From the NCBI RefSeq assembly GCF_000828715.1, contig NZ_AP014583.1, forward strand, positions 1,734,001-1,798,000: a DNA stretch of 64,000 bases, given 5' to 3'. A program made the translations under genes and the position numbers. A model generated the notes under the pieces. That model was not told the DNA's origin. It was given only the letters and a program-made list of their open reading frames with translations, and did no database searches. Every line of letters begins with the position of its first letter. Position 1 is the first letter of the stretch. This DNA is from Winogradskyella sp. PG-2. Lineage in GTDB: Bacteria > Bacteroidota > Bacteroidia > Flavobacteriales > Flavobacteriaceae. Shown here piece after piece: positions 54,666 through 62,341 of this stretch.

Positions 54666-55668
54666 TTTATTTCTGATTATTCTTTTTGCGATTGTATTTA
54701 CCTCTTGCAAAAATAATAATCTTCCGATTATAGAGCCGACTCTTATCACTGAGCAAACACCTCATGATACTGATGATCCTGAGATATGGATAGATAAAAC
54801 TAATCCCGATAAGAGTATAATTTTCGGTACAGATAAGGATGAGGTAAATGGTGGAGTTTATGCTTTTGATTTAGATGGAAAAATTATCAAAGAAAAATCG
54901 TTAACGGGTCTTAGTTACCCTAACAATATTGATTTAGCTTATGATTTTAAATTAAATGATTCTTTGAACATTGATATTATTGGATTTACAGAGCGTGAAA
55001 AAAATCAAGTACGCATATTTTCCGTTCCAGATATGAATATGCTAGATAAAGGTGGTTTTAAGGTGTTTGAAGATGAGCAAGACATAGCTTATCAAAGACC
55101 AATGGGTATTGCATTTTATACCAGTAAAGATAACTCAACATACTTTATTGTGAGCAGAAAAGAAGGTTCAGTAGATAATTACCTATACCAATACTTGTTA
55201 ATTGCAGACTCTTTGGGCGTAACATCTAAATTTGTTAGGAAATTTGGTAATTTTAGTGGTAAAAAAGAGATTGAAGCTATTGCAGTAGATCAAGAATTAG
55301 GATATGTTTATTATTCTGATGAAGATCATTGTATCCGAAAATATTATGCAGACCCTACAAAAGGAGATGAAGAGATAACATGTTTTGGTTCTGATAATTT
55401 TGAACGTGATATAGAAGGCATTGCTATAGCAAAATATCCCAATAAAGAAGGCTACATTATAGTGTCTAATCAGCAAGCGCATAGTTTTTCAATCTTTGAT
55501 AGAGTTACAAATGTGTTTATAAAAGAGGTAAATCTTGGTACTTCTGAGACAGATGGTTGTGATGTAACAACGCTCTCTTTGGGTACAAAATTCCCTAATG
55601 GTTTGTTTGTCTCTATGAATGATAACAAAGAGTTTTATTTTCATGATTTAAAACTTTTGAATCTTTAG
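54643..55668 (+). CDS. Beta-propeller phytase lipoprotein
   Basis: 341 residues from the ATG at 54643; this start gives a lipobox (VFTSC, Cys22). It matches the beta-propeller (3-)phytase family: DDPEIWID near residue 44, FGTDKDEVNGGVYAFDLDGK, then NNIDLAYDF, KEIEAIAVDQELGYVYYSDE, DIEGIAIA and ETDGCDVTTL, which place acidic residues where calcium and phosphate bind. It releases phosphate from inositol hexakisphosphate, probably at the cell surface or periplasm. Overlaps the TonB receptor gene by 23 bases. Confidence 0.92.
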   Translation: MTYLKENNLFLIILFAIVFTSCKNNNLPIIEPTLITEQTPHDTDDPEIWIDKTNPDKSIIFGTDKDEVNGGVYAFDLDGKIIKEKSLTGLSYPNNIDLAYDFKLNDSLNIDIIGFTEREKNQVRIFSVPDMNMLDKGGFKVFEDEQDIAYQRPMGIAFYTSKDNSTYFIVSRKEGSVDNYLYQYLLIADSLGVTSKFVRKFGNFSGKKEIEAIAVDQELGYVYYSDEDHCIRKYYADPTKGDEEITCFGSDNFERDIEGIAIAKYPNKEGYIIVSNQQAHSFSIFDRVTNVFIKEVNLGTSETDGCDVTTLSLGTKFPNGLFVSMNDNKEFYFHDLKLLNL

Positions 55669-55704
55669 AATCTTTAGAAGAGTTATTAAAATTATGATAT
55701 CGGT

Positions 55705-55732
55705 AAACCCTTTCTAGAAATAGGAAGGGTTT
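55705..55732 (+). terminator. Hairpin after the phytase gene
   Basis: AAACCCTTTCTA pairs with TAGGAAGGGTTT, with one wobble, around a four-base loop. The tail is TTTAATTATAA, weaker than a pure T-run. Ends the receptor-phytase operon. Confidence 0.65.
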
Positions 55733-55770
55733 AATTATAATTAAAACTAAGTTTTAGCGTTAAGCATTTA

Positions 55771-56553
55771 ATGATTAGATCAATACTTTTTCTGTTACTA
55801 TTTTTAATCTTTGGATGCCAGTCTAAGCCTAAAAATGAAATCGGTTTAACTGAGGTTAAGAGTGGTGTTGAAGATCTTATAATGAAAAATATTGATGAGG
55901 AGACAGGGTTAGATTCCTTAAATATAAACTTTAAACCCAAGGGAAATTACACTTCTATCATTAGTAAGATTAAAACTGATAAAGCATATTTTATAAATCT
56001 ATATGAGATTGATAAAAACAAAGCTATTGATAGCGCTTCAAAATATATCTATTCTAAATTGTTGAATGATATTGTACCACATTGGTATGATACACCTTGG
56101 GATTTTAATGGACATACTAGTACACCAAATAATGGTGAGATTGCTTGTGGTTATTTTGTATCAAGTACTTTAAAGCATTTGGGTTTTAATCTCAATCGTT
56201 ATAAAATGGCACAAGCGGCAGGTTTAAATGAAGCAAAACTTTTATAATCTAAATCGCAACTTAAGATATACTCAAATGTAACTTTTGAGCAACTAAAAGA
56301 GAAAGTGAATACAGCTTATTCTGATGGGATTTATTTTGTAGGTCTCGATAATCATGTTGGTTATGTTCTAATAAAAGATAAAGAACTCTATTTTTTGCAT
56401 TCGAGTTATTGTGATGATAAAGTGGTATTTGAATTGGCTGAAAAAGCTCCTTGTTTTGGTTCCAATTTTTATGTGTTTGCAGAAATTACGACTAATAGAA
56501 AGTTAGTGAAAAGTTGGATTTTTGGAGAACGTTTGAGTATACCAATTAATTGA
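55771..56553 (+). pseudogene. Lipoprotein with NlpC/P60-like cysteine fold, broken by an in-frame TAA
   Basis: One frame from ATG 55771 to TGA 56551-56553 (260 codons), interrupted by TAA at 56245-56247. Lipobox Cys16 (LIFGC). Before the stop is TPWDFNGHTSTPNNGEIACG with a likely nucleophile Cys, and after it DGIYFVGLDNHVGYVLI with the likely partner His, the order expected in papain-like NlpC/P60 or CHAP-type folds. The stop separates the two catalytic parts. CAA-to-TAA would explain it. Either a recent pseudogene or a sequence error. Confidence 0.78.
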
Positions 56554-56554
56554 G

Positions 56555-57028
56555 TTAGCTTTTCAATATACTCTTCATGATTTTTAAATGATGATTTGTA
56601 TGCGCATCTAAAAACTTAATAACTCTAGCAGTATTTACATTTCCAAAAAGAGGGTGTTTGAAAAAAGCATTTTTATCTAAAGTAGGTATTATTTTTATAC
56701 GTTCCCTAGCCTCAGCTAGTTGTATTTTAATATCATCTATTAAAATGATTTCATTAGGAATTACAGATTTTGGAGCTTTACCTTTTCCTCTAGGTATATA
56801 ATTTAGAGCAAAGACAATGCGTCCCAAAAATGAAAAATTATTTATATATTTTGTTGGGTCAGAATTTTCTATGTTCGTCACAACAGCGTTTATGACTTTT
56901 AAACTATGATCTAAATGCCATGACACATTAACCTTTGAAACATTTGTATTTACAACTTCACTATTTGGTAAATAACTTTCAATATCATTTAGTGCATTTT
57001 GCAAAGTTGTAATATCTAATGTCTTCAT
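56555..57028 (-). CDS. DUF1569 (DinB-like) protein
   Basis: 157 residues. Four-helix-bundle pattern of DUF1569, with VNVSWHLDHSLKVINA carrying a His near residue 40 and a C-terminal DAHTNHHLKIMKSIL with HxxHH-like metal-binding residues. DinB-superfamily proteins bind metal and some act as thiol transferases; the role here is unknown. Convergent with the broken NlpC-like gene, one base apart. Confidence 0.82.
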   Translation of the reverse strand: MKTLDITTLQNALNDIESYLPNSEVVNTNVSKVNVSWHLDHSLKVINAVVTNIENSDPTKYINNFSFLGRIVFALNYIPRGKGKAPKSVIPNEIILIDDIKIQLAEARERIKIIPTLDKNAFFKHPLFGNVNTARVIKFLDAHTNHHLKIMKSILKS

Positions 57029-57108
57029 TTTGATTTATTTTGTTGAAAGTAAAATTAGGGTGAACCTAATGATTTAATAACTTAATATCCAAACTAAGAA
57101 ATTAAATT

Positions 57109-58013
57109 TTACAAGTCTAAATTCTTCATTTTGATATAATTTTCAAGAGTATCTGACCACTCTTGATTTGCTATATGAAATTTTAGTCCACTTTCTTTTT
57201 TTCCAAGCCATACAAAAGTCTTTTCTTCTTTAATCTTATCTTTGGTATAAGTGTCTCGGTAGCTAAAACGAAATTTGATTATTGCTTTAGAATAGAAAGA
57301 ATCAATCTCTTCAAGAGTAAATTTTTCTTGACTATAAACTAAAAGTCATCTTCTATTTTCAATTATCGGGACTTCCAGGCTTCCACTGCTTTTATTCAGT
57401 ATTACATGATTTATTATTTTTTCATTGTTACCAAAAATAACTATACCTGAAATTTCAAAATCTGTGGCCATTCTTTTTCCTTCATTGCGTAAATCATACA
57501 ATAGTCTATAATAGTCAGGATCGTTGTATTTTGAATATTCTACACTAATACTAACATTAGGTTTTTCAGATTCAAACCTTTTCTTATCAATTTCTAATTG
57601 CATTTGAACTTTTTCTTCAAATATTTTAGTTTGTTTTAAGGTTTTGTTTAATGCTTTGATTTGTTTTTTCACATCGCTTTCAACAGTATCTAAAGTTTTA
57701 TTATACTTATCTACACTTTTACTCAATTTCAATGTTTTTTCTAAACTTTGATTTAAATTCTCAATAATAGAGTCTGCTTTAGTTTTTAAATTTTCAGTAT
57801 TAACTAATGTTGTATCAATCTTGGCTACTTTCTTATTTCATCTGTTTCATTTTGTTTTTCAGATTTTATTGAAAAAAACAAACCGGATATAATCAAAAGA
57901 GTACCAACAACAGTAATAAAATATTTATCATACTTGTCGTTAGATAAATCTAAGACATATGCTAATATTGCTAGTATTGCAGCTATTATTAAAGTAATGA
58001 TGACGTATTTCAT
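57109..58013 (-). pseudogene. Two-helix membrane protein with coiled coil, broken by a frameshift and a stop
   Basis: Reading from ATG 58013: two transmembrane helices (~3-20, ~32-48), then EKQNETDEIRK and TAG at 57825. One missing A near 57833-57838 moves the frame to NKKVAKIDTTLVNTENLKT and a coiled coil (SLEKTLKLSKSVDKYNKTL), then a globular segment up to TGA at 57346-57348. The same frame continues for 78 more residues (LLVYSQEKFTLEEIDSF ... NYIKMKNLDL) to TAA at 57109. Restored length is about 301 residues. Function unknown. Confidence 0.75.
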
Positions 58014-58051
58014 AACTTAAATATAAGTAAATTTTAAACTATTCTAGAAAA

Positions 58052-58080
58052 GAAAAACCCTCACATTTCTGCAAGGGTTT
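58052..58080 (-). terminator. Terminator of ahcY
   Basis: On the minus strand AAACCCT and AGGGTTT form a seven-base stem around a 12-base loop, followed by TTTTTC. It lies about 43 bases after the ahcY stop. Confidence 0.6.
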
Positions 58081-58094
58081 ATATTTATATTCTA

Positions 58095-58123
58095 AGATTC
58101 TTCGCTTTCGCTCAGAATGACAT
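58095..58123. repeat. Short interspersed-repeat-like sequence after ahcY
   Basis: On the minus strand this contains TCATTCTGAGCGAAAGCGAA followed by GAATCT, partly self-complementary. I recall such TCATTCTGAGCGAAGCGAAG-type sequences as frequent intergenic repeats in Flavobacteriia. It directly follows the ahcY stop codon. Only one full copy is seen here, so repeat status rests on prior knowledge. Confidence 0.45.
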
Positions 58124-59439
58124 TAATAACGATAATGCTCAGGCTTATAAGGCCCTTCAACTTTAACGCCAATGTAATCAGCTTGGTAATCTGCTAATTC
58201 AGTAAGCTCTACACCAATTTTTGCTAAGTGTAATTTTGCTACTTTTTCGTCTAAAGCTTTCGGTAACATATAAACATCGTTTCCGTATGCTTCAGCGTTA
58301 TTCCAAAGTTCGATTTGTGCTAAGGTTTGGTTAGTAAATGAATTACTCATTACAAAACTAGGATGACCAGTTGCACAACCTAAGTTGACTAAGCGACCTT
58401 CAGCTAAAAGAATAATATCTTTTCCGTTGATGGTGTATTTATCTACTTGAGGCTTAATTGTATCCTTAGTACTACCATGCTTTTCATTTAACCAACCTAC
58501 TTGTATTTCATTGTCAAAGTGACCAATATTAGCCACAATAACTTTGTCTTTCATAGCTTCGAAATGCTCAGCACGTACAATATCTTTATTTCCTGTCGTT
58601 GTAATAATGATATCAGAATTACCAACTACAGTTTCTAATTTCTTTACTTCAAAACCGTCCATTGCAGCTTGTAATGCACAAATAGGATCAATTTCTGTAA
58701 CTGTTACAATAGAACCAGCACCTTTAAAAGACGCAGCAGTACCTTTACCAACATCTCCATAACCACAAACCGTTACACGTTTTCCAGCTAACATAATATC
58801 TGTAGCTCTTCTAATCGCATCTACAGCAGATTCTTTACAACCATATTTGTTATCAAACTTAGATTTAGTAACCGAATCGTTTACATTAATAGCTGGCATT
58901 GGTAGAGTTCCATTTTTTACACGTTCGTAAAGTCTATGAACTCCAGTAGTTGTTTCTTCAGATAAACCATTTATTCCATCAGCCAATTCTGGGTATTTAT
59001 CTAATACCATGTTAGTTAAATCACCACCATCATCTAAAATCATATTTAGTGGTTGTCTATCTTCTCCAAAGAATAAAGTTTGCTCAATACACCAGTCAAA
59101 CTCTTCTTCAGTCATGTCTTTCCATGCATATACAGCAGTACCAGCCGCAGCAATAGCAGCCGCAGCCTGATCTTGAGTAGAGAATATATTACAAGAACTC
59201 CAAGTTACTTCTGCTCCAAGTGCTTGTAATGTTTCAATTAAAACAGCAGTTTGTATGGTCATATGTAAACAGCCTGCAATACGCGCTCCTTTTAAAGGTT
59301 GCTCGTTTTGGTATTCTTCACGAAGACTCATTAAACCTGGCATTTCTGCTTCAGCTAATTCAATTTCTTTTCTTCCCCAAGCCGCAAGCGACACGTCTTT
59401 TACCTTATTAGGTACATAAGCAATTGTTTTTGTACTCAT
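58123..59439 (-). CDS. ahcY: Adenosylhomocysteinase
   Basis: 438 residues. Splits S-adenosylhomocysteine into adenosine and homocysteine, relieving inhibition of methyltransferases. The NAD-binding Rossmann motif [17 protein letters not shown] lies near residue 220. Other family motifs are [17 protein letters not shown], the TGNKDI strand, [20 protein letters not shown] and the C-terminal PYKPEHYRY. Length is normal for the bacterial form. The leader has a nested inverted repeat. Confidence 0.97.
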   Translation of the reverse strand: MSTKTIAYVPNKVKDVSLAAWGRKEIELAEAEMPGLMSLREEYQNEQPLKGARIAGCLHMTIQTAVLIETLQALGAEVTWSSCNIFSTQDQAAAAIAAAGTAVYAWKDMTEEEFDWCIEQTLFFGEDRQPLNMILDDGGDLTNMVLDKYPELADGINGLSEETTTGVHRLYERVKNGTLPMPAINVNDSVTKSKFDNKYGCKESAVDAIRRATDIMLAGKRVTVCGYGDVGKGTAASFKGAGSIVTVTEIDPICALQAAMDGFEVKKLETVVGNSDIIITTTGNKDIVRAEHFEAMKDKVIVANIGHFDNEIQVGWLNEKHGSTKDTIKPQVDKYTINGKDIILLAEGRLVNLGCATGHPSFVMSNSFTNQTLAQIELWNNAEAYGNDVYMLPKALDEKVAKLHLAKIGVELTELADYQADYIGVKVEGPYKPEHYRY

Positions 59440-59470
59440 ATTCTTTTTTTCTTTTTATTTTTTAATGAAA

Positions 59471-59538
59471 TGCCTTTGGGATTTAGCACTTAATTTGGTT
59501 AAATTCGCTTACCAAAAATGCTAAATCTGCCTAAGGCA
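59471..59538 (-). promoter_or_regulatory. Nested inverted repeat in the ahcY leader
   Basis: Three nested arms on the + strand: TGCCTT (59471-59476) with AAGGCA (59533-59538), ATTTAGCA (59481-59488) with TGCTAAAT (59519-59526), and TTTGGT (59494-59499) with ACCAAA (59511-59516). The outer right arm can instead form the local palindrome CTGCCTAAGGCAG (59527-59539). It lies between a minus-strand promoter core and the ahcY start, so it may be a regulatory RNA element. Confidence 0.45.
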
Positions 59539-59541
59539 GTG

Positions 59542-59549
59542 CAAAGATA
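59542..59549 (-). promoter_or_regulatory. Promoter core for ahcY
   Basis: On the minus strand it reads TATCTTTG, an exact TAnnTTTG match, 102 bases before the ahcY ATG. This predicts a leader of about 95 bases that contains most of the nested inverted repeat. Confidence 0.45.
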
Positions 59550-59572
59550 ATCAATAGGATTCAGAATATTAA

Positions 59573-60202
59573 ATGCCACTGTATAAATCCATTAGTGTAA
59601 ACTCACAAACTACTGTTAAAATCTGGAAGATTGAAGAATCTTATACCGAATTAGTGAGACCACTCGATTTAAAACCTCAAAGTTTAGAGCGTGTTTTAGG
59701 TATGAAAAGTGAACTACATCAACGAGGATTTTTGAGTGTTAGGCATCTACTTAGAGAATTTGGTTATACAGATCAGGATTTAGATTACGATGATAATGGA
59801 AAACCATATTTAAAAGATGGTAAACATATTTCAATTACGCATTCCTTTACCTTTTCGGGAGTCATTATAAGTGATAAAGAAGTGGGTATTGATATTGAAA
59901 AACAACGAGACAAAATCGCAGTTATAGCCAAGAAATTTGTAAACTATGAATTCAATTACTTAGATATAAAAGCTAAGGATTATATCAAGAAATTAACGGT
60001 GATCTGGGGAATTAAAGAATCTTTATACAAATTATTTGCAACGCCAGGAATGTTATTTAGAGAACACTTTTTGGTGATTCCTTTTATGTTAGAGGATAGT
60101 GAGACTATTGCTTGGATAGATTATAAAGATAGAAAATATAGGTATAATACAGCTTTTTTAGAGTTTGAAGATTTTACTTGTGCTTATGTCATTCCGGAAT
60201 GA
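59573..60202 (+). CDS. 4'-phosphopantetheinyl transferase superfamily protein
   Basis: 209 residues. Transfers the phosphopantetheine arm of CoA onto carrier proteins. It has the Sfp-type magnesium motif VGIDIEKQRDK near residue 103 and WGIKESLYKLF near 144, plus an ISITHSF strand. Length fits the Sfp/AcpT-like monomeric group. Which carrier it serves is unknown; no carrier gene is in the window. Its TGA overlaps the ATG of the next gene, beginning a tightly coupled operon. Confidence 0.9.
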   Translation: MPLYKSISVNSQTTVKIWKIEESYTELVRPLDLKPQSLERVLGMKSELHQRGFLSVRHLLREFGYTDQDLDYDDNGKPYLKDGKHISITHSFTFSGVIISDKEVGIDIEKQRDKIAVIAKKFVNYEFNYLDIKAKDYIKKLTVIWGIKESLYKLFATPGMLFREHFLVIPFMLEDSETIAWIDYKDRKYRYNTAFLEFEDFTCAYVIPE

Positions 60203-60924
60203 AAGGTATATATCAAAATATAATTACTTCAATTTCAAATTCTGAAAAACTATTAGCTGTTTTAATTGATCCAGATAAAATGAAGCCTAAAGTAGTTTCA
60301 TCATTCATTTCTAAAGTTAATCAATCATTAGCAACACATATTTTTGTTGGTGGAAGTGAAGTTGAAGAAGGATTTACTGATGCTCTAGTTACAGAAATTA
60401 AAAAACATACAGGATTACCTATCATTTTGTTTCCTGGAGATGTAACTCAGATTACAGATAAAGCAGATGCAATTTTATTTTTGTCTTTAATTTCAGGAAG
60501 GAATCCAGACTATTTAATTGGGAAACATGTTGAAGCCGTTTCAAAATTGTCTAAAATGAATCTTGAAGTGCTTCCAACGGGTTATTTATTGATTGAAAAT
60601 GGGAAACAAACATCAGTAGAACGTGTTAGTAAAACTAAGCCTATTAAACGAAATCAGATTCAATCCATTATTAATACAGCAAAGGCAGGTGAACTTTTAG
60701 GCATGAAACTAATTTATTTGGAAGCTGGGAGTGGTGCTAAAGATTCAATTGATAGTCATACAATTTCAATGGTGAAGCAAGAATTAAATGTTCCTCTTAT
60801 TGTTGGAGGAGGTATAAGAAGTAAAGTAGAATTAGAATTAGCATTTAAAGCTGGAGCCGATCTAGTAGTTATTGGTACAGCCTTTGAAGAAGATGAATCG
60901 TTCTTTAATGAAATTAAAAAATAA
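60199..60924 (+). CDS. Geranylgeranylglyceryl/heptaprenylglyceryl phosphate synthase
   Basis: 241 residues from the ATG at 60199, which overlaps the previous stop (ATGA). TIM-barrel prenyltransferase with LAVLIDPDKMKP, IFVGGSEVEEGFTD, LPIILFPGDVTQIT, YLEAGSGAKDSI and VGGGIRSKVELE, all family motifs. It joins a polyprenyl diphosphate to glycerol-1-phosphate by an ether bond, the first step to archaeal-type lipids. Bacteroidota homologues are known and make the geranylgeranyl product in tested cases; the chain length here is not determinable by eye. Confidence 0.92.
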   Translation: MKGIYQNIITSISNSEKLLAVLIDPDKMKPKVVSSFISKVNQSLATHIFVGGSEVEEGFTDALVTEIKKHTGLPIILFPGDVTQITDKADAILFLSLISGRNPDYLIGKHVEAVSKLSKMNLEVLPTGYLLIENGKQTSVERVSKTKPIKRNQIQSIINTAKAGELLGMKLIYLEAGSGAKDSIDSHTISMVKQELNVPLIVGGGIRSKVELELAFKAGADLVVIGTAFEEDESFFNEIKK

Positions 60925-60925
60925 C

Positions 60926-61186
60926 ATGAATATTTCAGTAGATTTAACCTTATCGCCGTTACAAGATGATTATGAAAAGCATGTCATAAAATTTATAAAA
61001 CATTTACGAGCTTCAAAATTTACGGTATTAGAGAATCCTTTAAGTTCTCAAGTTTATGGTGATTATGATAGCTTAATGCCATTTTTAACTCAAGAAATAA
61101 AGCGTTCATTCAATGATGTCGATATTTCAGTATTGCAAATGAAAATTGTAAAAACAGACAGAAGCGACTATGAACCAGATTTTTGA
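60926..61186 (+). CDS. Thiamine-binding (YkoF/YqgV-like) small protein
   Basis: 86 residues from the ATG at 60926; earlier in-frame Met codons lie inside the previous gene. The ferredoxin-like pattern NISVDLTLSPLQDDYEKHV, then FTVLENPLSSQVYGDYD, resembles the small YkoF/MTH1187-type proteins that bind thiamine or hydroxymethylpyrimidine. It overlaps the downstream PnuC-like gene by 17 bases, so the two are coupled. The link to thiamine is an inference from family. Confidence 0.75.
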   Translation: MNISVDLTLSPLQDDYEKHVIKFIKHLRASKFTVLENPLSSQVYGDYDSLMPFLTQEIKRSFNDVDISVLQMKIVKTDRSDYEPDF

Positions 61187-61802
61187 TTTTTTTCTAAATA
61201 CTTACCAAGGCAGAGAAACCCATCTAATAATTCTCGAGGTAATTGCTTTTGTATTCGGCATTGCGAGTGTAGTATATGCAAAAAGAGAAAATATATTAGT
61301 TTACCCAACTGGTTTAATTGCAACAATTATAACAGTTTATTTGTTTTTGCACGATGAATTATTGGGTGATATGATGATGAATTTTTATTATTCCGTCATG
61401 AGTATATATGGCTGGTGGAATTGGTCTCGTAAAAAAGGAAGCAAATATGTTGTACCTATTTCTAGAACAAATACAAGAGATAAATTGATTGGATTTGGAA
61501 TGTTTGTTGCAACTATGGTTGTTACTTATATTGTATATAAAGCTTATGGAACTGAAATTAATTCATCTAACTATATAGATATTTTTACGTCTGGAGTATT
61601 TTTTACGGCTATGTGGTTTATGGCAAATAAAAAGCTTGAAAACTGGACACTCTGGATTTTTGCAGATATTATTACTGTACCCCTTTATGCATATAGAGGT
61701 TGGGGAATGTTATCACTACAATATCTTATCTTTACAATCTTAGCAATTCAAGGCTATTACGCATGGAAGAAAAGCTTAAACAACAACCAAGTGACTGCAT
61801 AA
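61170..61802 (+). CDS. PnuC-family vitamin transporter
   Basis: 210 residues with six or seven hydrophobic segments. PnuC-type features include NILVYPTGLIATIITVYLF, MNFYYSVMSIYGWWNWSRK with the conserved Trp pair, and KLENWTLWIFADIITVPLYA. The family imports nicotinamide riboside, and relatives called PnuT import thiamine. A thiamine-binding-like gene lies upstream and a NadR-like kinase downstream, so either substrate is possible. Overlaps the kinase gene by 40 bases. Confidence 0.9.
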   Translation: MNQIFDFFLNTYQGRETHLIILEVIAFVFGIASVVYAKRENILVYPTGLIATIITVYLFLHDELLGDMMMNFYYSVMSIYGWWNWSRKKGSKYVVPISRTNTRDKLIGFGMFVATMVVTYIVYKAYGTEINSSNYIDIFTSGVFFTAMWFMANKKLENWTLWIFADIITVPLYAYRGWGMLSLQYLIFTILAIQGYYAWKKSLNNNQVTA

Positions 61803-62341
61803 AAGTAGTTTTGTTTGGCCCTGAATCTACAGGGAAAACAACACTTTCTAAACAACTCGCAAGACATTATAGTTCAGTCTGGGTACGCGAGTACGCAAGA
61901 GAATATTTACAAGACAAATGGAACAATGAACGTAACACTTGTGAGCCAAAAGATCTATTGCCAATTGCTGTTGGACAAATGAAACTTGAAAACGAATTGG
62001 CTCAAAAAACAGAGTCAGTTTTAATATGTGATACAGATTTATTGGAAACAAAAGTTTACAGTGAAGCCTATTACTCAGGTACATGTGACCCGATTTTGGA
62101 GACATATGCTCTAAAAAATTTTTATGACCTATATTTTTTAACCTATATTGACACCCCTTGGGAAGCTGATGATCTCAGAGATAAACCCAATGAAAGAGAA
62201 CGCATGTTCAAAGCTTTTGAGTCTACCCTAAAAACATATAACAAACCTTATGTTTTATTAAAAGGGAATAAACAAGAACGACTTAGATTAGCTATTGAGT
62301 ATATTGATAACCTACTAGAACAAAAAAATGAGTTTTACTAA
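61763..62341 (+). CDS. NadR-like nucleoside kinase/ATPase (AAA_28)
   Basis: 192 residues from the ATG at 61763. P-loop GPESTGKTTLS near residue 17, then WVREYAREYLQDKW and ICDTDLLETKVYSE, and the lid region DTPWEADDLRDKPNERERMF. This matches the ribosylnicotinamide kinase domain of NadR, without its adenylyltransferase or regulator domains. It would phosphorylate the imported nucleoside or vitamin and trap it. It begins within the PnuC-like gene and overlaps the DUF4301 gene by 14 bases. Confidence 0.88.
   Translation: MEEKLKQQPSDCIKVVLFGPESTGKTTLSKQLARHYSSVWVREYAREYLQDKWNNERNTCEPKDLLPIAVGQMKLENELAQKTESVLICDTDLLETKVYSEAYYSGTCDPILETYALKNFYDLYFLTYIDTPWEADDLRDKPNERERMFKAFESTLKTYNKPYVLLKGNKQERLRLAIEYIDNLLEQKNEFY

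Noticed and set aside
4967..57348. Alternative genetic code or programmed stop read-through as the explanation of the in-frame stops
   Set aside because: Both TAA and TGA are involved and the same codons end many intact genes here. Frameshifts co-occur with the stops, so decay or error is simpler.
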